A DNA stretch of 64,000 nt from Nemertoderma westbladi (taxonomy: Eukaryota > Xenacoelomorpha > Nemertodermatida > Nemertodermatidae): the NCBI GenBank assembly GCA_032718475.1, contig JAUCBJ010006646.1, positions 1 to 64,000 on the forward strand, written 5' to 3'. The position numbers were made by a program, and so were the translations under genes. Shown here one piece after another: positions 23,814 through 35,708 of the stretch; position 1 is the stretch's first letter, and each line of letters starts with the position of its first letter. Below the pieces are notes generated by a model. It searched no databases, was not told where the DNA came from, and saw nothing but the letters and a program-made list of their open reading frames with translations.

Positions 23814-25051
23814 CCACGAAGCTAAGGAAAATCAACTACTTTCGCTAAGAAAGATTTTCCTTAGCTGAGATGGTCTATTCATAGTGGGCTATTTTACTTG
23901 TGTGAGGCAGATTTGGTTTTTTTTGGTCGGGGAAAAAACTAGCCTTTAAAAGTACCCTGAAAATTTGCATGTATATACAACTCATCAAGGCGCGTCGTGT
24001 GGGATGGGTCTCATATCCAGGAAAAATCTGGTTTCCATGGCAACGGACTTAGAAAAAAGTCTATGTATTTCAAGTCAATATTTGTAACTCTATTTGTAGG
24101 AAAACTATAATACATATAAACTTGGGGTTTCTCAACTCAACTATAAGGTCCATAGCAGAGCCGACTGAGGTTCAATAGAAAATCCAGTTACCTTGGCAAC
24201 CGGGCTAAACAGATGTTAAAATTTTTAAAATGTTAATTTGAAGCCTAAGGTTAAGGTGTGATGACTTGGGACCAATCCCTACCCCCACTATATAACTTAT
24301 TCTGCGTCCGAATTTGATTGTTCTATTTTGCAGTTACCTTGACAACCGCTGAAAACAGATGTTTTTATACGAAAATTATTCATTTGTACATAGACTTCAC
24401 GATAAAATTTTACGAAACTAGGTATGTGTTATCTGGACCACTAGTTGGAACTTTTAGTGAAACTCAAAACATTCCAGAAATATCTAGTTACCATGGTAAC
24501 TGTAGTTTTTTTAAAGTTATATATCATTCAAGTCTATAATCATAACTCTATTTGGAGAAAAACTGTAATATATATAAACTTGGGGTTTTGCAACTCATCT
24601 ATAAGGTCCATATACAAGCCGTTCGAAGTTAATTAGAAAATCCATTTACCATAGCAACAAGAGTAAACAGATGTTAAAATTAATAAAATGATAATTTGAA
24701 GCACAATTTAATAGTATTATGACTTGGGACCAACACCTACCCCCACTATATGACTTATTCTGCATCCGAATTACATTGTTCTATTTTTCAGTTTCCATGA
24801 CAACCACTGCAAACAGATGCATTTTGATAGAAAATCTGTAATTTGGACATAAACTACAATATTTTCTGAAACTCGATATGTGTTATCTGAAAAACAATCT
24901 GGACTGAATCTTTTTTCAAAGGTAAAACCAACAGTTCCAGAGAACTCTAGTTTCCATGGGAATAGAAGTTATTTATTGGCAAATGCTACTAAACTAGGCT
25001 AAGCAACGAACCAAATTGTGGCCGTTTGTTTAATTTTCCTTAGCTTCGTGG
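23814..25051. mobile_element. 1.24-kb non-coding TIR element with internal duplication
   Basis: A perfect 19-bp terminal inverted repeat: ccacgaagctaaggaaaat at 23814-23832 and attttccttagcttcgtgg at 25033-25051. Inside, about 390 bp is duplicated with a period near 460 bp (aacttggggttt at about 24120 and 24579; gacttgggaccaa in both copies; cctacccccactata in both). The copies are clearly diverged. No transposase is encoded, so this would be a non-autonomous DNA element. A second ttttccttagct motif at 23863-23874 may be a partial extra end. Confidence 0.72.
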
Positions 25052-25371
25052 TTGCATTTCCTTTAGGAAATGCCTTTCTAGTAATTATTGAGAAAAAGAA
25101 AATAATAATAACTATTTACATAATTGTGTCAAAGTAAGTACTGTTTAGGGTTATTGTTACATTATATCGGCATTCTCAACGCTTTATAATACGTTCGATT
25201 AATTGTCATTCAAATCAATGAAATTGTCACCAGTTATTTGTAAGGGTTACCTACCCAGTAACACATAATTATTTTAGATTCAATAATCAGATTCGCGTAT
25301 GTATAATATCTGAAAATACAACGAAACAACGGGTTATCTAAAGAAATTAAACATTCATTATGAAAATGAAT
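25052..25371. other. No gene seen
   Basis: AT-rich spacer between the TIR element and the 14-bp minisatellite. Confidence 0.45.
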
Positions 25372-25663
25372 AAAGGACAATGAATAGAGGACAATGAATA
25401 GAGGACAATGAATAGAGGACAATGAATAGAGGACAATGAATAGAGGACAATGAATAGAGGACAATGAATAGAGGACAATGAATAGAGGACAATGAATAGA
25501 GGACAATGAATAGAGGATAATGAATAGAGGACAATGAATATAGGACAATGAATAGAGGACAATTAAGAGAGGACAATAAATAGAGGACAATGAATAGAGG
25601 ACAATGAATAGAGGACAATGAATAGAGGACAATGAATAGAGGACAATGAATAGAGGACAATTA
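25372..25663. repeat. 14-bp minisatellite (aggacaatgaatag)
   Basis: About 20 near-perfect head-to-tail copies. A few units carry substitutions (aggataatgaatag, aggacaattaagag). The repeating CPLFIVLYSLSS frames on the minus strand are an artefact of the repeat. Confidence 0.95.
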
Positions 25664-26057
25664 TAGGACACATATTTTGTTATTAAATAGAATAAATGGC
25701 CTGCAGCGAACGAATTCTTGCAATCTTTCAACGCCCATATCTTAGCTGTTTCTCAACGAAATTCAAATATTGTTTCATATTTTGAATCCTTGCAACGCAA
25801 GCTTTTTAATGATATGAAAAAAATTACGACTAATGTGAAGAATGGCTACGATACAGGGGGTGCGATTTCGCAAAAGACACTTTTTTAAAACGCTTATAAA
25901 AAAAATTTAAAGGCAAAATCGAAAATTCCGGCTTCATGGGGTCATCGACGGTGAGTGGAACTAGTTGTGTTTCAAATTTCAAACAATATGATAAAGATTT
26001 GTAGAAAAATCTGGGGGGGGGGGGTCCGTGTCATCTGAAAATGACACTATATTACGG
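25664..26057. other. No gene seen
   Basis: Left flank of the retroelement complex, with a short poly-G run at about 26012-26022 next to the PLE boundary. Confidence 0.45.
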
Positions 26058-26149
26058 TAATTATTAAAACGACAAAGAGTTTCATCGCCCAATGAACACT
26101 TCAATATAATCTAGAACAGTGGATTAATTTAATATAATCTAGAACAGTT

Positions 26150-26186
26150 AATTAATTTCTCCCCTTTGGGGCATCATCAGCACAAA
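26150..26186 (-). ncRNA. Hammerhead ribozyme-like motif of the PLE terminal repeat
   Basis: Minus strand: CTGATGA, then a short stem II (CCCC-AAA-GGGG), then GAAA, followed by ttaatt. PLE terminal repeats are known to carry minimal type I hammerheads. The core is present here, but stem I is weak (only about three pairs in the better-preserved copy at 51283), so activity is doubtful. Confidence 0.45.
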
Positions 26187-26289
26187 AACACACTTCTGCA
26201 CTACAGGTAGGCCTACCAAACAAAAAACAATAACAAATCTGAAATAGACTGCCGATCACTCACAAACAAACGATGTATATCTACGGTAC

Positions 26290-26660
26290 AAATAACATTC
26301 ACCCTACGGTTGTTATGTGGTTAGAAAAGCTGTGCAGCCATGGTCCGCAGAGCTGAGGTTGTTACGTGGTTAGAAAAGCCGTGCAGCCACGGTCCGCAGA
26401 GCTGACAAAATAGACAACTGAACTCTTAATTATAGAAACAAATACAAAACTAATCAATCAATACAGCACCGAGACGTGATTAGACAGGGCCGAGGCGTGA
26501 AATCTACAGTGCAAATGGCACAGAGAAGTATCAGTAGCAGAGAGCCTGGCGTACTCGAGCTCACAACTACAGTACGAAATTCCTACGTATGTGAAATATC
26601 CGTACAAAAACATAATATCATAAAAATCAATACGAGACTTGATTAGGCAGGGCCATGCGC
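26290..26660 (-). repeat. PLE 3' untranslated region with internal repeats
   Basis: Repeated blocks share gattagacagggccgtgcgc and ctacagtacaaatggcacag. The same blocks recur at 51540-51850 and, in opposite orientation, at 54065-54370. They lie between the stop of the endonuclease domain and the terminal repeat of each PLE copy. Confidence 0.75.
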
Positions 26661-26749
26661 TACTATTTACAGTACAAATGGCACAGAGCAGTATTAATGG
26701 CAGAAAACATGCCCAAACACAAAACTACATTAAAAAATATACCACGGTC

Positions 26750-29700
26750 AAACTGAAAGTAAACCAGAGGGCAATTGCACCAGGCCACCCCATATGTTTC
26801 ACTGTAAGAGCCGACCGCGTTAAACCGCCGGAACCATTCTGTTCCATGGGGGCCTAAACTTGAAAATATAGTTCGCCTCGGCATGGATCCGGTCCTCGTC
26901 CAACCTGATGCTCCTAACCCCAGAGACCCTGAGACACCCTAACCCGCACTGGGCAAAATGACCCAACAGCACATATTCCCTGTGTTCTCTTGATCAAGAT
27001 GCACTTCCTTCACGTACCTACCTATGGCCGATCAGTGACCCGTCATCCTATCCCTAATGGTTTGCTCCGTCTGGCCCAAGTAATACCCCCCCCCCCCCCC
27101 CCCACCCTGGGTGATTGGTGCTGGTCAACAGATAAAGTACACCATGGGACACACACGTGAAAAAACCGTTGATCTTCTCCCCCCATGGGGTCTGGGCCAT
27201 GTCGGACATGGCGTCGCAGATTTTACACCCCGCCCGGGACCCGCATCGTCTATTTCCCCTCCCCTTAGCCGGCGGCCACTTCTGAACCAACATATTACCC
27301 AAACTCCGACCCGTGTAAAGATTGCACGCAACTCCCATCCCACTCTCTCCCAACACCCGCCGATACCGCCGGAGGACCGGCTTGACGACCTTCGCGAACC
27401 TACCGTCTACCCCGAAGTAGATCCTGTCCTTCTCCGACTTGGCGCCACCCCCCGGTTTGACACCGGGCGAGTCCCGTAACCGTTCCGGGTCCCAACCCCG
27501 GGCCTCATTAAAAAACCCCTCACTATACCCGGACACCCATCAATCCATTAAATAACGGTCCCTCGCACTCTCAAACTCCCCGGTTGTCCTTGTCAACCTT
27601 GCGAAACGTATCAGCTGGCCCCTCACCACACCCTGCAGAACCCTCCGATCATGCAAACTGGATCTGGGAATGGGCAACCTCTTAGTAAGCGGTTTGAAAT
27701 AAACCAAACTCACTATTCCCCGACCCGGCTTCAACATCAACTCCATGTCCAGAAACACTGAACTGGTGTTCGAGAATTCGAAGGTGAAACGGATCCCTCC
27801 CTAACCATATACGGCCTCACACGCCGCCCCGTAACGCTCGACGATCGCCTCCTTTACAGAGTCCTCCAACTCCCCATCCCAAATAGCCTCACCAACATCC
27901 ACAAAGGTTTTGAAATAAATGGCGCGGAACCGAGCAACCAAACACACGTGGGTGTGGATACAATCCACCACTAGGACCGCCAAAACCTTCCCCGAGGGGC
28001 CTCCCATCCCTAAACCCTTTATCAAGACATAAAAAGCACCTTCAAACGCAAAATATGCACAAGTCAGCACAAATTTTAATATAAGCATAACCTGCCCCAG
28101 GGTAAACCCAGAGTCCTCCAAAATCTCCAAATTCTCCCCGATTACTGCCTCGATCGTGGAAACGGCAACATTGTGGTCCATGGAGAGGTACATATCCACG
28201 ACGCCCAAGGACATGAACGTCGCCGTGGACAATGGGCAGATTGGGACCGCCTCTCTCGCCGAACGCGAATCCTGCGCATAATGGGACATCCTCAGCATTA
28301 TAGGCTGAAGGACCGAGTTTAGCCACTTCCCGGCCCTCTCTGCTAGGGTGCCTCTCGACGATACAATAGCTCTCACCTTTGGGAACATCCGGCCCCCTCC
28401 CAAGTCGATCCACTCGGAAACCGGTTTGTGATCTTTAACTAACGGGAACATATAACCCTGAGTTGGGTTCTTCGGAACCAGGTATGAACTTAACTCTTTA
28501 TCCTCTAACGCCATCTTCTGTACCGTCAGATATAGTTCATCTCGATATTTCGAAATCGGATCACCTTCCAACTTCTCGAACCTCTCACGATCGCCAACGT
28601 TTCTCCTCATCTCTAAATCCAGAAGCTCCCTGTCTACAACAACTACGTTGCTTGAGTTCTTAAGTTCTTTATCACCCCTAAGTTCCTGCAGTAATCTCAA
28701 ATCCTTCTCCGAGATACCCAAACCCTCGTCCCCCCGGCCAACTCCGGCCGTCCTCCCATCCGCCCCATCAATCGCCTTGTATAGTTCTGCCAAAAATCCC
28801 TCTACTGCCTCATCCTCGTACCGTGGTGCGACGTACCGAAACTTCCTCGGAACATATAATTTCCTATAGTCCAAAGGGGCCCCCCACCCTCCTCCTCCTC
28901 CATTTCCCCGGTCGCCCCTAACTTGGGGATACGTCGCTTCATCTGGACATGCGGGCCCCCTCCACGCTTGGGAATAGCCCCCCCCCCCCCCCCACGCCCT
29001 GCGACGGGGTGCTGACACACCCTGCAGCCGCCGATAAACAGTTCGTTCCCTCATCGAACACCTCTAAACACTACCCAGAAACCGCACTCACCACAGGTCC
29101 TTCCCCGCTCAAAAGAACCACAGGGGTAGATGATGTGAACAGTCTCTCCCGCTGGCGGGTTACCCAAAACTAAAGCCCCAAATGCTTCCGTACAGTCTTC
29201 TATTGTCGCACCTGGCGCAGCTCTCAACTCCGGGCCCGCTCGATGTCCCCTCGCTGGCATGACCGAAAATGAAATAACCGACCCCTCATCGCTACTCCGT
29301 GGTCCACCCACCCCGCTTGCGGCTCCATCCTGGCTGGGCTTCTCAACCTGAACTGTATCCTCCAGCCTGGCTTTCCTTCGCCTGATCACATTACGGATTC
29401 TCGTTCCCAACTTGGAGATTGACGTGTGGGCGTCCATCCGGTCACGTTCCCCAACGTCTGTACCCGGCACAAAACTAAACCCTAAAGATAACACCCCTTT
29501 AGCCTCATCCGAGATGGGTTTGGAGGAGAGGTTGACCACATTGTCGACTTCCTTCACGGTTCCAACCAGGGCGTCATGGCCCACGAAAGGTTGGTACGCA
29601 ACCCTATCGGGCACCAGCCACGGAACCTTCTCTTCCCTTCCTCATCTTAAACTAGTCGCCGAAAGCCCTGCTAACTTCTGGTCGAGAATCCGCTTCCTCT

Positions 29701-29935
29701 CAACCTCCTCCTGGGCCCCGATCCGACGGACCCAAAATTCGACGAACTTCGATAGACACGTCCACGTCCAGTCCTCTTTCTTGTCTACACCAGCCCCTAT
29801 CTTCTCCTGGATGAACTGCGAAAACCCTCTGGATAACCAACCCTCCCGAGCGCGCTCACGCCTCAGAATATCGTGGTACCAGGCGATATCCATCGTCAAC
29901 GCTCTGTTCACGTACCTGTCCATCACACCCAACAT
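26750..29935 (-). pseudogene. PLE reverse transcriptase with GIY-YIG endonuclease, broken
   Basis: Five minus-strand segments appear in order. 29642-29935 is an N-terminal helical region, and 29051-29614 contains VVNLSSKPISDEAKGVLSLG, the conserved PLE N-terminal block. After a frame change, 27801-29054 is the RT: FPLVKDHKP, KVRAIVSSRGTLAERAGKWL, SLGVVDMYLSMD and IKGLGMGGPSGKVLAVLVVD. An in-frame TAG (27801) then interrupts, and 27540-27758 continues with FLDMELML. An in-frame TGA leads to 27054-27536, with the GCKICDA Cys pair and GVLYLL, the GIY part of the endonuclease. A poly-C tract at 27085-27104 disrupts the YIG part. The C-terminal RFNAVGSYSETYGVAWCNC follows at 26750-26830. The catalytic YxDD reads FVDV, so the second Asp is lost by one substitution. 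It is clearly dead as a protein. Confidence 0.85.
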
Positions 29936-30172
29936 GCCGCGTTAAACCTTGGCTACCTACCCCCGCTAGGTAAGCTGGCATCAGATTTCCGGACCTACAT
30001 CATTTCATAAAGTCTATTTGCAAAGGTAATCTAATTAGTTTCTGTCTGTCACGAACCACAAGCGGATGTCACGTTTCACTCCAGGATTAACATTGAAATT
30101 ATTCGTTAAGTGACAATCCGAATTTAGGGCGTTTGTAAACATCATGAAAATTATTAAAACGACAAGGAGTTT

Positions 30173-30957
30173 TGTTACGGTATATGGCGCTGTATCCACA
30201 TTATTAGTCATTATGCAGTATAATATATTAGTCCGTTATACTGTACACAATATTAGTCCGTTATATTGTATGTAATATTAGTCCGTTGTGCAGCATGATA
30301 TTTTAGATAAGGCATAATAGCGCAATGATATTTAGATAGGGAAACCAAAACGTCCATATATTTGAATCCATCCATTTTGTATAATATGTAGCCCTACCTA
30401 CGTAATTTTGTATTAGGATATATGTAGATAGTTCCAGGGTAGCCAGTTTAGTCGGACCCTGGATTTTGTGCTTGCTGATATTAGCATCAATAGGGCTAGC
30501 ATATAGGGACGCTGTCCTGGCCATTCAGCAGCCAGGGACATGATCCATTACCATATATGGTAATAATTTGAGGTTTGGGCAGCAATAGGGCTACAATCCG
30601 GCCTCCTCATTGGACTAACTGCTTCCAGCTTTGTCTAATGCTAGCGCGGACTGGAGAGCCAATAGGAGAGCGATTGAGTCACCCTATTGCATCACCCCAT
30701 CCGGATCACCTATAAATTGGCTGTGTGCCGGTAGAGCCTTACTGCTATCACCTTTGTACTTGCTGAGCTGTCCCTATTCACTTTTGACGGATATTTTAGC
30801 GTTTTTCTGCAATTTGCTATTTTTCGATTAATCTCAAAATGATTTGCTGTTATGTGCGATTATTCTTGATTGTGTTTCTCAATTAATCCTATCGATTACT
30901 GCTAATTACAACTGGAACTATGATTTCTATCCTTTGTTAATGGTTCTATGTGATTCC
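30173..30957 (+). repeat. Partial BEL LTR, copy 1 (U3 plus promoter)
   Basis: First 785 bp of the LTR, from TGTTACGGTATATGG to tgtgattcc. It contains CCAAT at 30659 and TATAAAT at 30711, so it carries a full extra promoter. Confidence 0.92.
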
Positions 30958-31200
30958 CAACATGCCGCGTTAAACCTTGGGTACCTACCCCCGCTAGGTA
31001 AGCTGGCATCAGATTTCCGGACCTACATCATTTCATAAAGTCTATTTGCAAAGGTAATCTAATTAGTTTCTGTCTGTCACGAACCACAAGCGGATGTCAC
31101 GTTTCACTCCAGGATTAACATTGAAATTATTCGTTAAGTGACAATCCGAATTTAGGGCGTTTGTAAACATCATGAAAATTATTAAAACGACAAGGAGTTT

Positions 31201-31985
31201 TGTTACGGTATATGGCGCTGTATCCACATTATTAGTCATTATGCAGTATAATATATTAGTCCGTTATACTGTACACAATATTAGTCCGTTATATTGTATG
31301 TAATATTAGTCCGTTGTGCAGCATGATATTTTAGATAAGGCATAATAGCGCAATGATATTTAGATAGGGAAACCAAAACGTCCATATATTTGAATCCATC
31401 CATTTTGTATAATATGTAGCCCTACCTACGTAATTTTGTATTAGGATATATGTAGATAGTTCCAGGGTAGCCAGTTTAGTCGGACCCTGGATTTTGTGCT
31501 TGCTGATATTAGCATCAATAGGGCTAGCATATAGGGACGCTGTCCTGGCCATTCAGCAGCCAGGGACATGATCCATTACCATATATGGTAATAATTTGAG
31601 GTTTGGGCAGCAATAGGGCTACAATCCGGCCTCCTTATTGGACTAACTGCTTCCAGCTTGGTCTAATGCTAGCGCGGACTGGAGAGCCAATAGGAGAGCG
31701 ATTGAGTCACCCTATTGCATCACCCCATCCGGATCACCTATAAATTGGCGGTGTGCCGGTAGAGCCTTACTGCTATCACCTTTGTACTTGCTGAGCTGTC
31801 CCTATTCACTTTTGACGGATATTTTAGCGTTTTTCTGCAATTTGCTATTTTTCGATTAATCTCAAAATGATTTGCTGTTATGTGCGATTATTCTTGATTG
31901 TGTTTCTCAATTAATCCTATCGATTACTGCTAATTACAACTGGAACTATGATTTCTATCCTTTGTTAATGGTTCTATGTGATTCC
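31201..31985 (+). repeat. Partial BEL LTR, copy 2 (U3 plus promoter)
   Basis: Identical in extent to copy 1, offset by 1028 bp. TATAAAT is at 31739. Confidence 0.92.
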
Positions 31986-32228
31986 CAACATGCCGCGTTA
32001 AACCTTGGCTACCTACCCCCGCTAGGTAAGCTGGCATCAGATTTCCGGACCTACATCATTTCATAAAGTCTATTTGCAAAGGTAATCTAATTAGTTTCTG
32101 TCTGTCACGAACCACAAGCGGATGTCACGTTTCACTCCAGGATTAACATTGAAATTATTCGTTAAGTGACAATCCGAATTTAGGGCGTTTGTAAACATCA
32201 TGAAAATTATTAAAACGACAAGGAGTTT

Positions 32229-34415
32229 TGTTACGGTATATGGCGCTGTATCCACATTATTAGTCATTATGCAGTATAATATATTAGTCCGTTATACTGT
32301 ACACAATATTAGTCCGTTATATTGTATGTAATATTAGTCCGTTGTGCAGCATGATATTTTAGATAAGGCATAATAGCGCAATGATATTTAGATAGGGAAA
32401 CCAAAACGTCCATATATTTGAATCCATCCATTTTGTATAATATGTAGCCCTACCTACGTAATTTTGTATTAGGATATATGTAGATAGTTCCAGGGTAGCC
32501 AGTTTAGTCGGACCCTGGATTTTGTGCTTGCTGATATTAGCATCAATAGGGCTAGCATATAGGGACGCTGTCCTGGCCATTCAGCAGCCAGGGACATGAT
32601 CCATTACCATATATGGTAATAATTTGAGGTTTGGGCAGCAATAGGGCTACAATCCGGCCTCCTTATTGGACTAACTGCTTCCAGCTTGGTCTAATGCTAG
32701 CGCGGACTGGAGAGCCAATAGGAGAGCGATTGAGTCACCCTATTGCATCACCCCATCCGGATCACCTATAAATTGGCGGTGTGCCGGTAGAGCCTTACTG
32801 CTATCACCTTTGTACTTGCTGAACTGTCCCTATTCACTTTTGACGGATATTTTAGCGTTTTTCTGCAATTTGCTATTTTTCGATTAATCTCAAAATGATT
32901 TGCTGTTATGTGCGATTATTCTTGATTGTGTTTCTCAATTAATCCTATCGATTACTGCTAATTACAACTGGAACTATGATTTCTATCCTTTGTTAATGGT
33001 TCTATGTGATTCCTTTCTGCGCAATAATCCTAAGGGATTTCTGAGACTGTCAGACTTTGTGATTTGCATGCGCCGCTACGGTAGCTATTAGCATAATGGA
33101 GGGCTAAAGTGCCAGTGGGCGGTGGGCACATCGGGGGGTTGAGCGACTAGGGGAGAGCGGAGGATTCAAAGATGGGCAACGCTGGCGGGGGTCACCGTTG
33201 CGGGCGGGCATTTGCACTGTAACACGCAGACCATTCGCCGATACAGTAACTAGGGGGCTGATGATCCAGGTTTCGTCTCTATTTAGTATTAGGGGGGCAG
33301 GAATCGGGTTAGTTAGGAATCCTAGATGTATCCGGGAGAGGCCTGCGCGTACTACAACGTTGAGTGTGGAGTACGAATAGTGAATCGCACAATTGTGGGC
33401 TATACAGTAGTTAACTGCATAATTGCGAACTGTGATTGCTGACGCTGATTGGTGTGTTACTGAAGTGTGCCTATGATTATGAATGTTTAGGTAGGCGCCC
33501 TTTTCTCTTTGATTGATTTCTATTTCTTAGTTACAACAATTAGTTACTGATTAGGTCAAAGTAATACGGCAATTTAGGCTATTACTAGTGAAACCTGTTG
33601 CGTAATAACTTAGAATTACGCATTCTGGAACTCTTAGTAATTAGTACGCTGTTAAATATTTGTGACTGTAATTGATTAGTAAAAAATTAAGAATTAGTAC
33701 GCAGCATAGCGGAGAGTAGCTAAGGTAATAATTAGAGTACTGTAAACTATTCACGCTGAGCGGTTATTTGCATTAGCGGGCAATCAGCTAGATCGCACTA
33801 TTCGGTACGCACAATACGCTAGTAGTTTGCTGGCCTAAAGCCAGCGGCAGGCAAGTTTAGACCCGGAGCGGTATTATCCACGTAGAAACAAATACTGTAT
33901 CATTTGATTATTTTAAATATTCTCGCATTCACACATTACGTTAGAGAACCCCCAGTATTCGCGGTTAGAAAAGACGTAGACAGTAGCGTGCTTTAATAGT
34001 GATAGAATTAGGCGTAAGAATACTCTGAGTGCAAAGCCTCTCGCACTCGTCTTAAGTAAGCTTAGGGAGCCGACTCGGGTTTATTGTTTTGGTTATTCCC
34101 GCGTGGCTCATAGTTAGCTCTCTATCGAGCGATCGGTAGAGAAAGGAACAAGCGATTTTGCAGGAGCTGTGTAAATTTAGTAAAATATATTAGCGGACGG
34201 CAGATTAGCGCCATCTAACGGTAAGTAGCGGTTTTGTATTTAGCAACCTTTACAATTTAGTAATATCACGCTCCTGATCCCCTTTACTTAACAGTAGAGC
34301 AGTCTTCGTGTCTTATTGGTTAGGCGAGAGCTCATTAGGTTGGCAGAAGGATATTAACGGGTATTTGTCTGTTCAACAGTTCTGCTGTTAGTATAGAGGT
34401 CGCGGTTGTTTATCA
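32229..34415 (+). repeat. 5' LTR of the BEL element
   Basis: Complete LTR, TG...CA, preceded by the target duplication agttt. U3 is about 570 bp to the predicted start site, leaving an unusually long R-U5 of about 1.6 kb. It contains a consensus splice donor AACG|GTAAGT at 34221. Compared with the 3' LTR it lacks a 10-bp string (attcgaacag) and has 4 bp more at gctgttatgtgcg. No clear AATAAA was found. Confidence 0.95.
32715..32800 (+). promoter_or_regulatory. LTR core promoter (CCAAT and TATA boxes)
   Basis: CCAAT at about 32715, about 50 bp upstream of TATAAAT at 32767. Transcription would start about 30 bp later, near ttactgctatcacc. The same promoter recurs at 30711, 31739 and 49586. Confidence 0.7.
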
Positions 34416-35708
34416 GTAGTACGCGCATTGTTTGCTGTAGGCTGTAGCGTACAGTAAATAGAGTATTCTTAGGCTGTTAGTTTAGACTACTGTTACTTTA
34501 GATTACTGATACTTCGTATCAGTAGTACGCGCTTTATTGGCTGTTGCTTGCAGCAGCCAATAGTGTATTCTTAGGCTGATTAGTAGTATCACAGTATTAA
34601 GTAATAAGTTAGAGCACGTGATCGTCTGCTGTAGGCTATAGGCTAGCGTACGGTAGAACATTAAGTATATTCTTTAGACTGTTAGTTTAGATTACTGTAT
34701 TCACTGGCTGCGTACAATAGTACAGTAGTACATTAGGCTGATTGCTGTTACTGCGTACGGTAGAAGGACATTTGTTTGCCGTACCACACACAGTATCAAT
34801 TAGGCTGTTAGGTTGGTGTACTGTTTTACTTACTGTACTGCATACAGTGGATGTACGGTAGTGCGTTTTTACTAATTGCGAATACAGCAGTTCCTTAGGC
34901 CTTAGGGCAAACTGTAATTAGTAAGTTTTTTGAAAATTATTAGCTAGGTTTGCGAGAATTCAGTTTCGGTCAAAATTATTTGTAAAATTCTAGAGTTTTG
35001 TACCGGTATGTTAGGTAACCGCTTAGTTATTTTATACCATCTGGAGATACATGGCAAGACGGAACTTCTGAGTTTGGGGTTCGTGTGGGTCTGCGGGTTC
35101 GGTTTGCAATCAGCGAAGAGCCTGAATCTTTGGACGCGGACGTGGAATCTCACAGCAAACAAGGTTAGTTGTTCTGTTGGCACCATTGTATTTGTGGAAG
35201 CAGTAAAAAATTATCGGTTGTTTAACTGCGAAGCTGAACTCAATTTATTAGTTAGGATATTTAGGTTTAGCCGGCCATGGTTTTTTGAATCGCTCAAATT
35301 AGAGAGAGAGTTAGAGAGAGTCGCAACCCGAAGATGTAGCCACGCGCTAGTGGATACATATAATATTTGAAAATAAAATTACGTTGATTAGAGCTATATA
35401 TATATAAAATTAGAAATATTCGGGCGGCAAGTATATTTTGAATATTTTGTATTAGATTCAAAGTTATTTTGTGCTATACCGGTATTTAATACTATATAGT
35501 AGCTATATAATAATATTTTGTTTAAATATTGTGCTAGTATTTGCTATAACTATACCCCATTAAATTCACAATATTGCATTGCGAATTTATTTGACATTTG
35601 GACCAACTGATTATTAGACAAATAATTTGACCGTATTTTCGGTTAAATTATAATTATATCTCGAACTTTTGCGAGATATTTTGCCGGAAGGCAAACATTA
35701 TTTGGACT
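34416..35708 (+). other. BEL 5' leader with degenerate repeats and hairpins
   Basis: About 1.3 kb of leader. tatcagtagtacgcgc occurs at 34411 and again at about 34518, and ttaggctgttagtttaga-like strings recur, forming a degenerate repeat of about 110 bp to roughly 34900. A perfect hairpin tactgatacttcgtatcagta lies at about 34503 to 34523, and ttggctg...cagccaa follows. No TGG-type primer-binding site is seen right after the LTR. A 120-codon frame (35008-35370) has no recognised domain and is probably an upstream ORF or chance. Confidence 0.6.

Larger units (their letters stand above)
26058..30172 (-). mobile_element. Penelope-like element (PLE), minus-strand copy
   Basis: The coding region is at 26750-29935 and the 5' leader at 29936-30172. 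The 3' untranslated part and a short terminal repeat (aattattaaaacgacaaagag and onward) lie at 26058-26640. The same terminal string occurs just upstream of the coding region (30148-30172) and at the end of the plus-strand copy (54670-54720), as expected for the tandem pseudo-LTR organisation of PLEs. The BEL element was inserted in this terminal repeat. The 3' part carries two roughly 50-bp repeats (ttagaaaagccgtgcagcca) at 26310-26405. Confidence 0.85.
29930..33013. repeat. Three tandem copies of a 1028-bp block spanning PLE flank and BEL LTR
   Basis: Units begin at 29930, 30958 and 31986 with caacatgccgcgttaaacc and end with tctatgtgattcc. Each holds 243 bp of PLE leader and the first 785 bp of the BEL LTR. 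The third unit runs on into the full 5' LTR. The copies differ by only a few substitutions (for example ccttgggtacc in unit 2 only; tcctcattgg in unit 1 only). Each copy repeats the 73-codon minus-strand frame seen also in the 3' LTR, which I regard as non-coding. Duplication must postdate the BEL insertion. Confidence 0.95.

Noticed and set aside
25234-25731. 165-codon minus-strand frame of CPLFIVLYSLSS repeats
   Set aside because: It is the 14-bp minisatellite read in frame; no gene context.
30303-30524. 73-codon minus-strand frame repeated four times (30303, 31331, 32359, 49178)
   Set aside because: It is repeated because the LTR is repeated. It runs antisense to U3 and ends upstream of the promoter; no domain is seen.
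33260-33290. ctgatgatccaggtttcg in the LTR as a hammerhead candidate
   Set aside because: CTGATGA is present but there is no GAAA at the right distance and no stem II.
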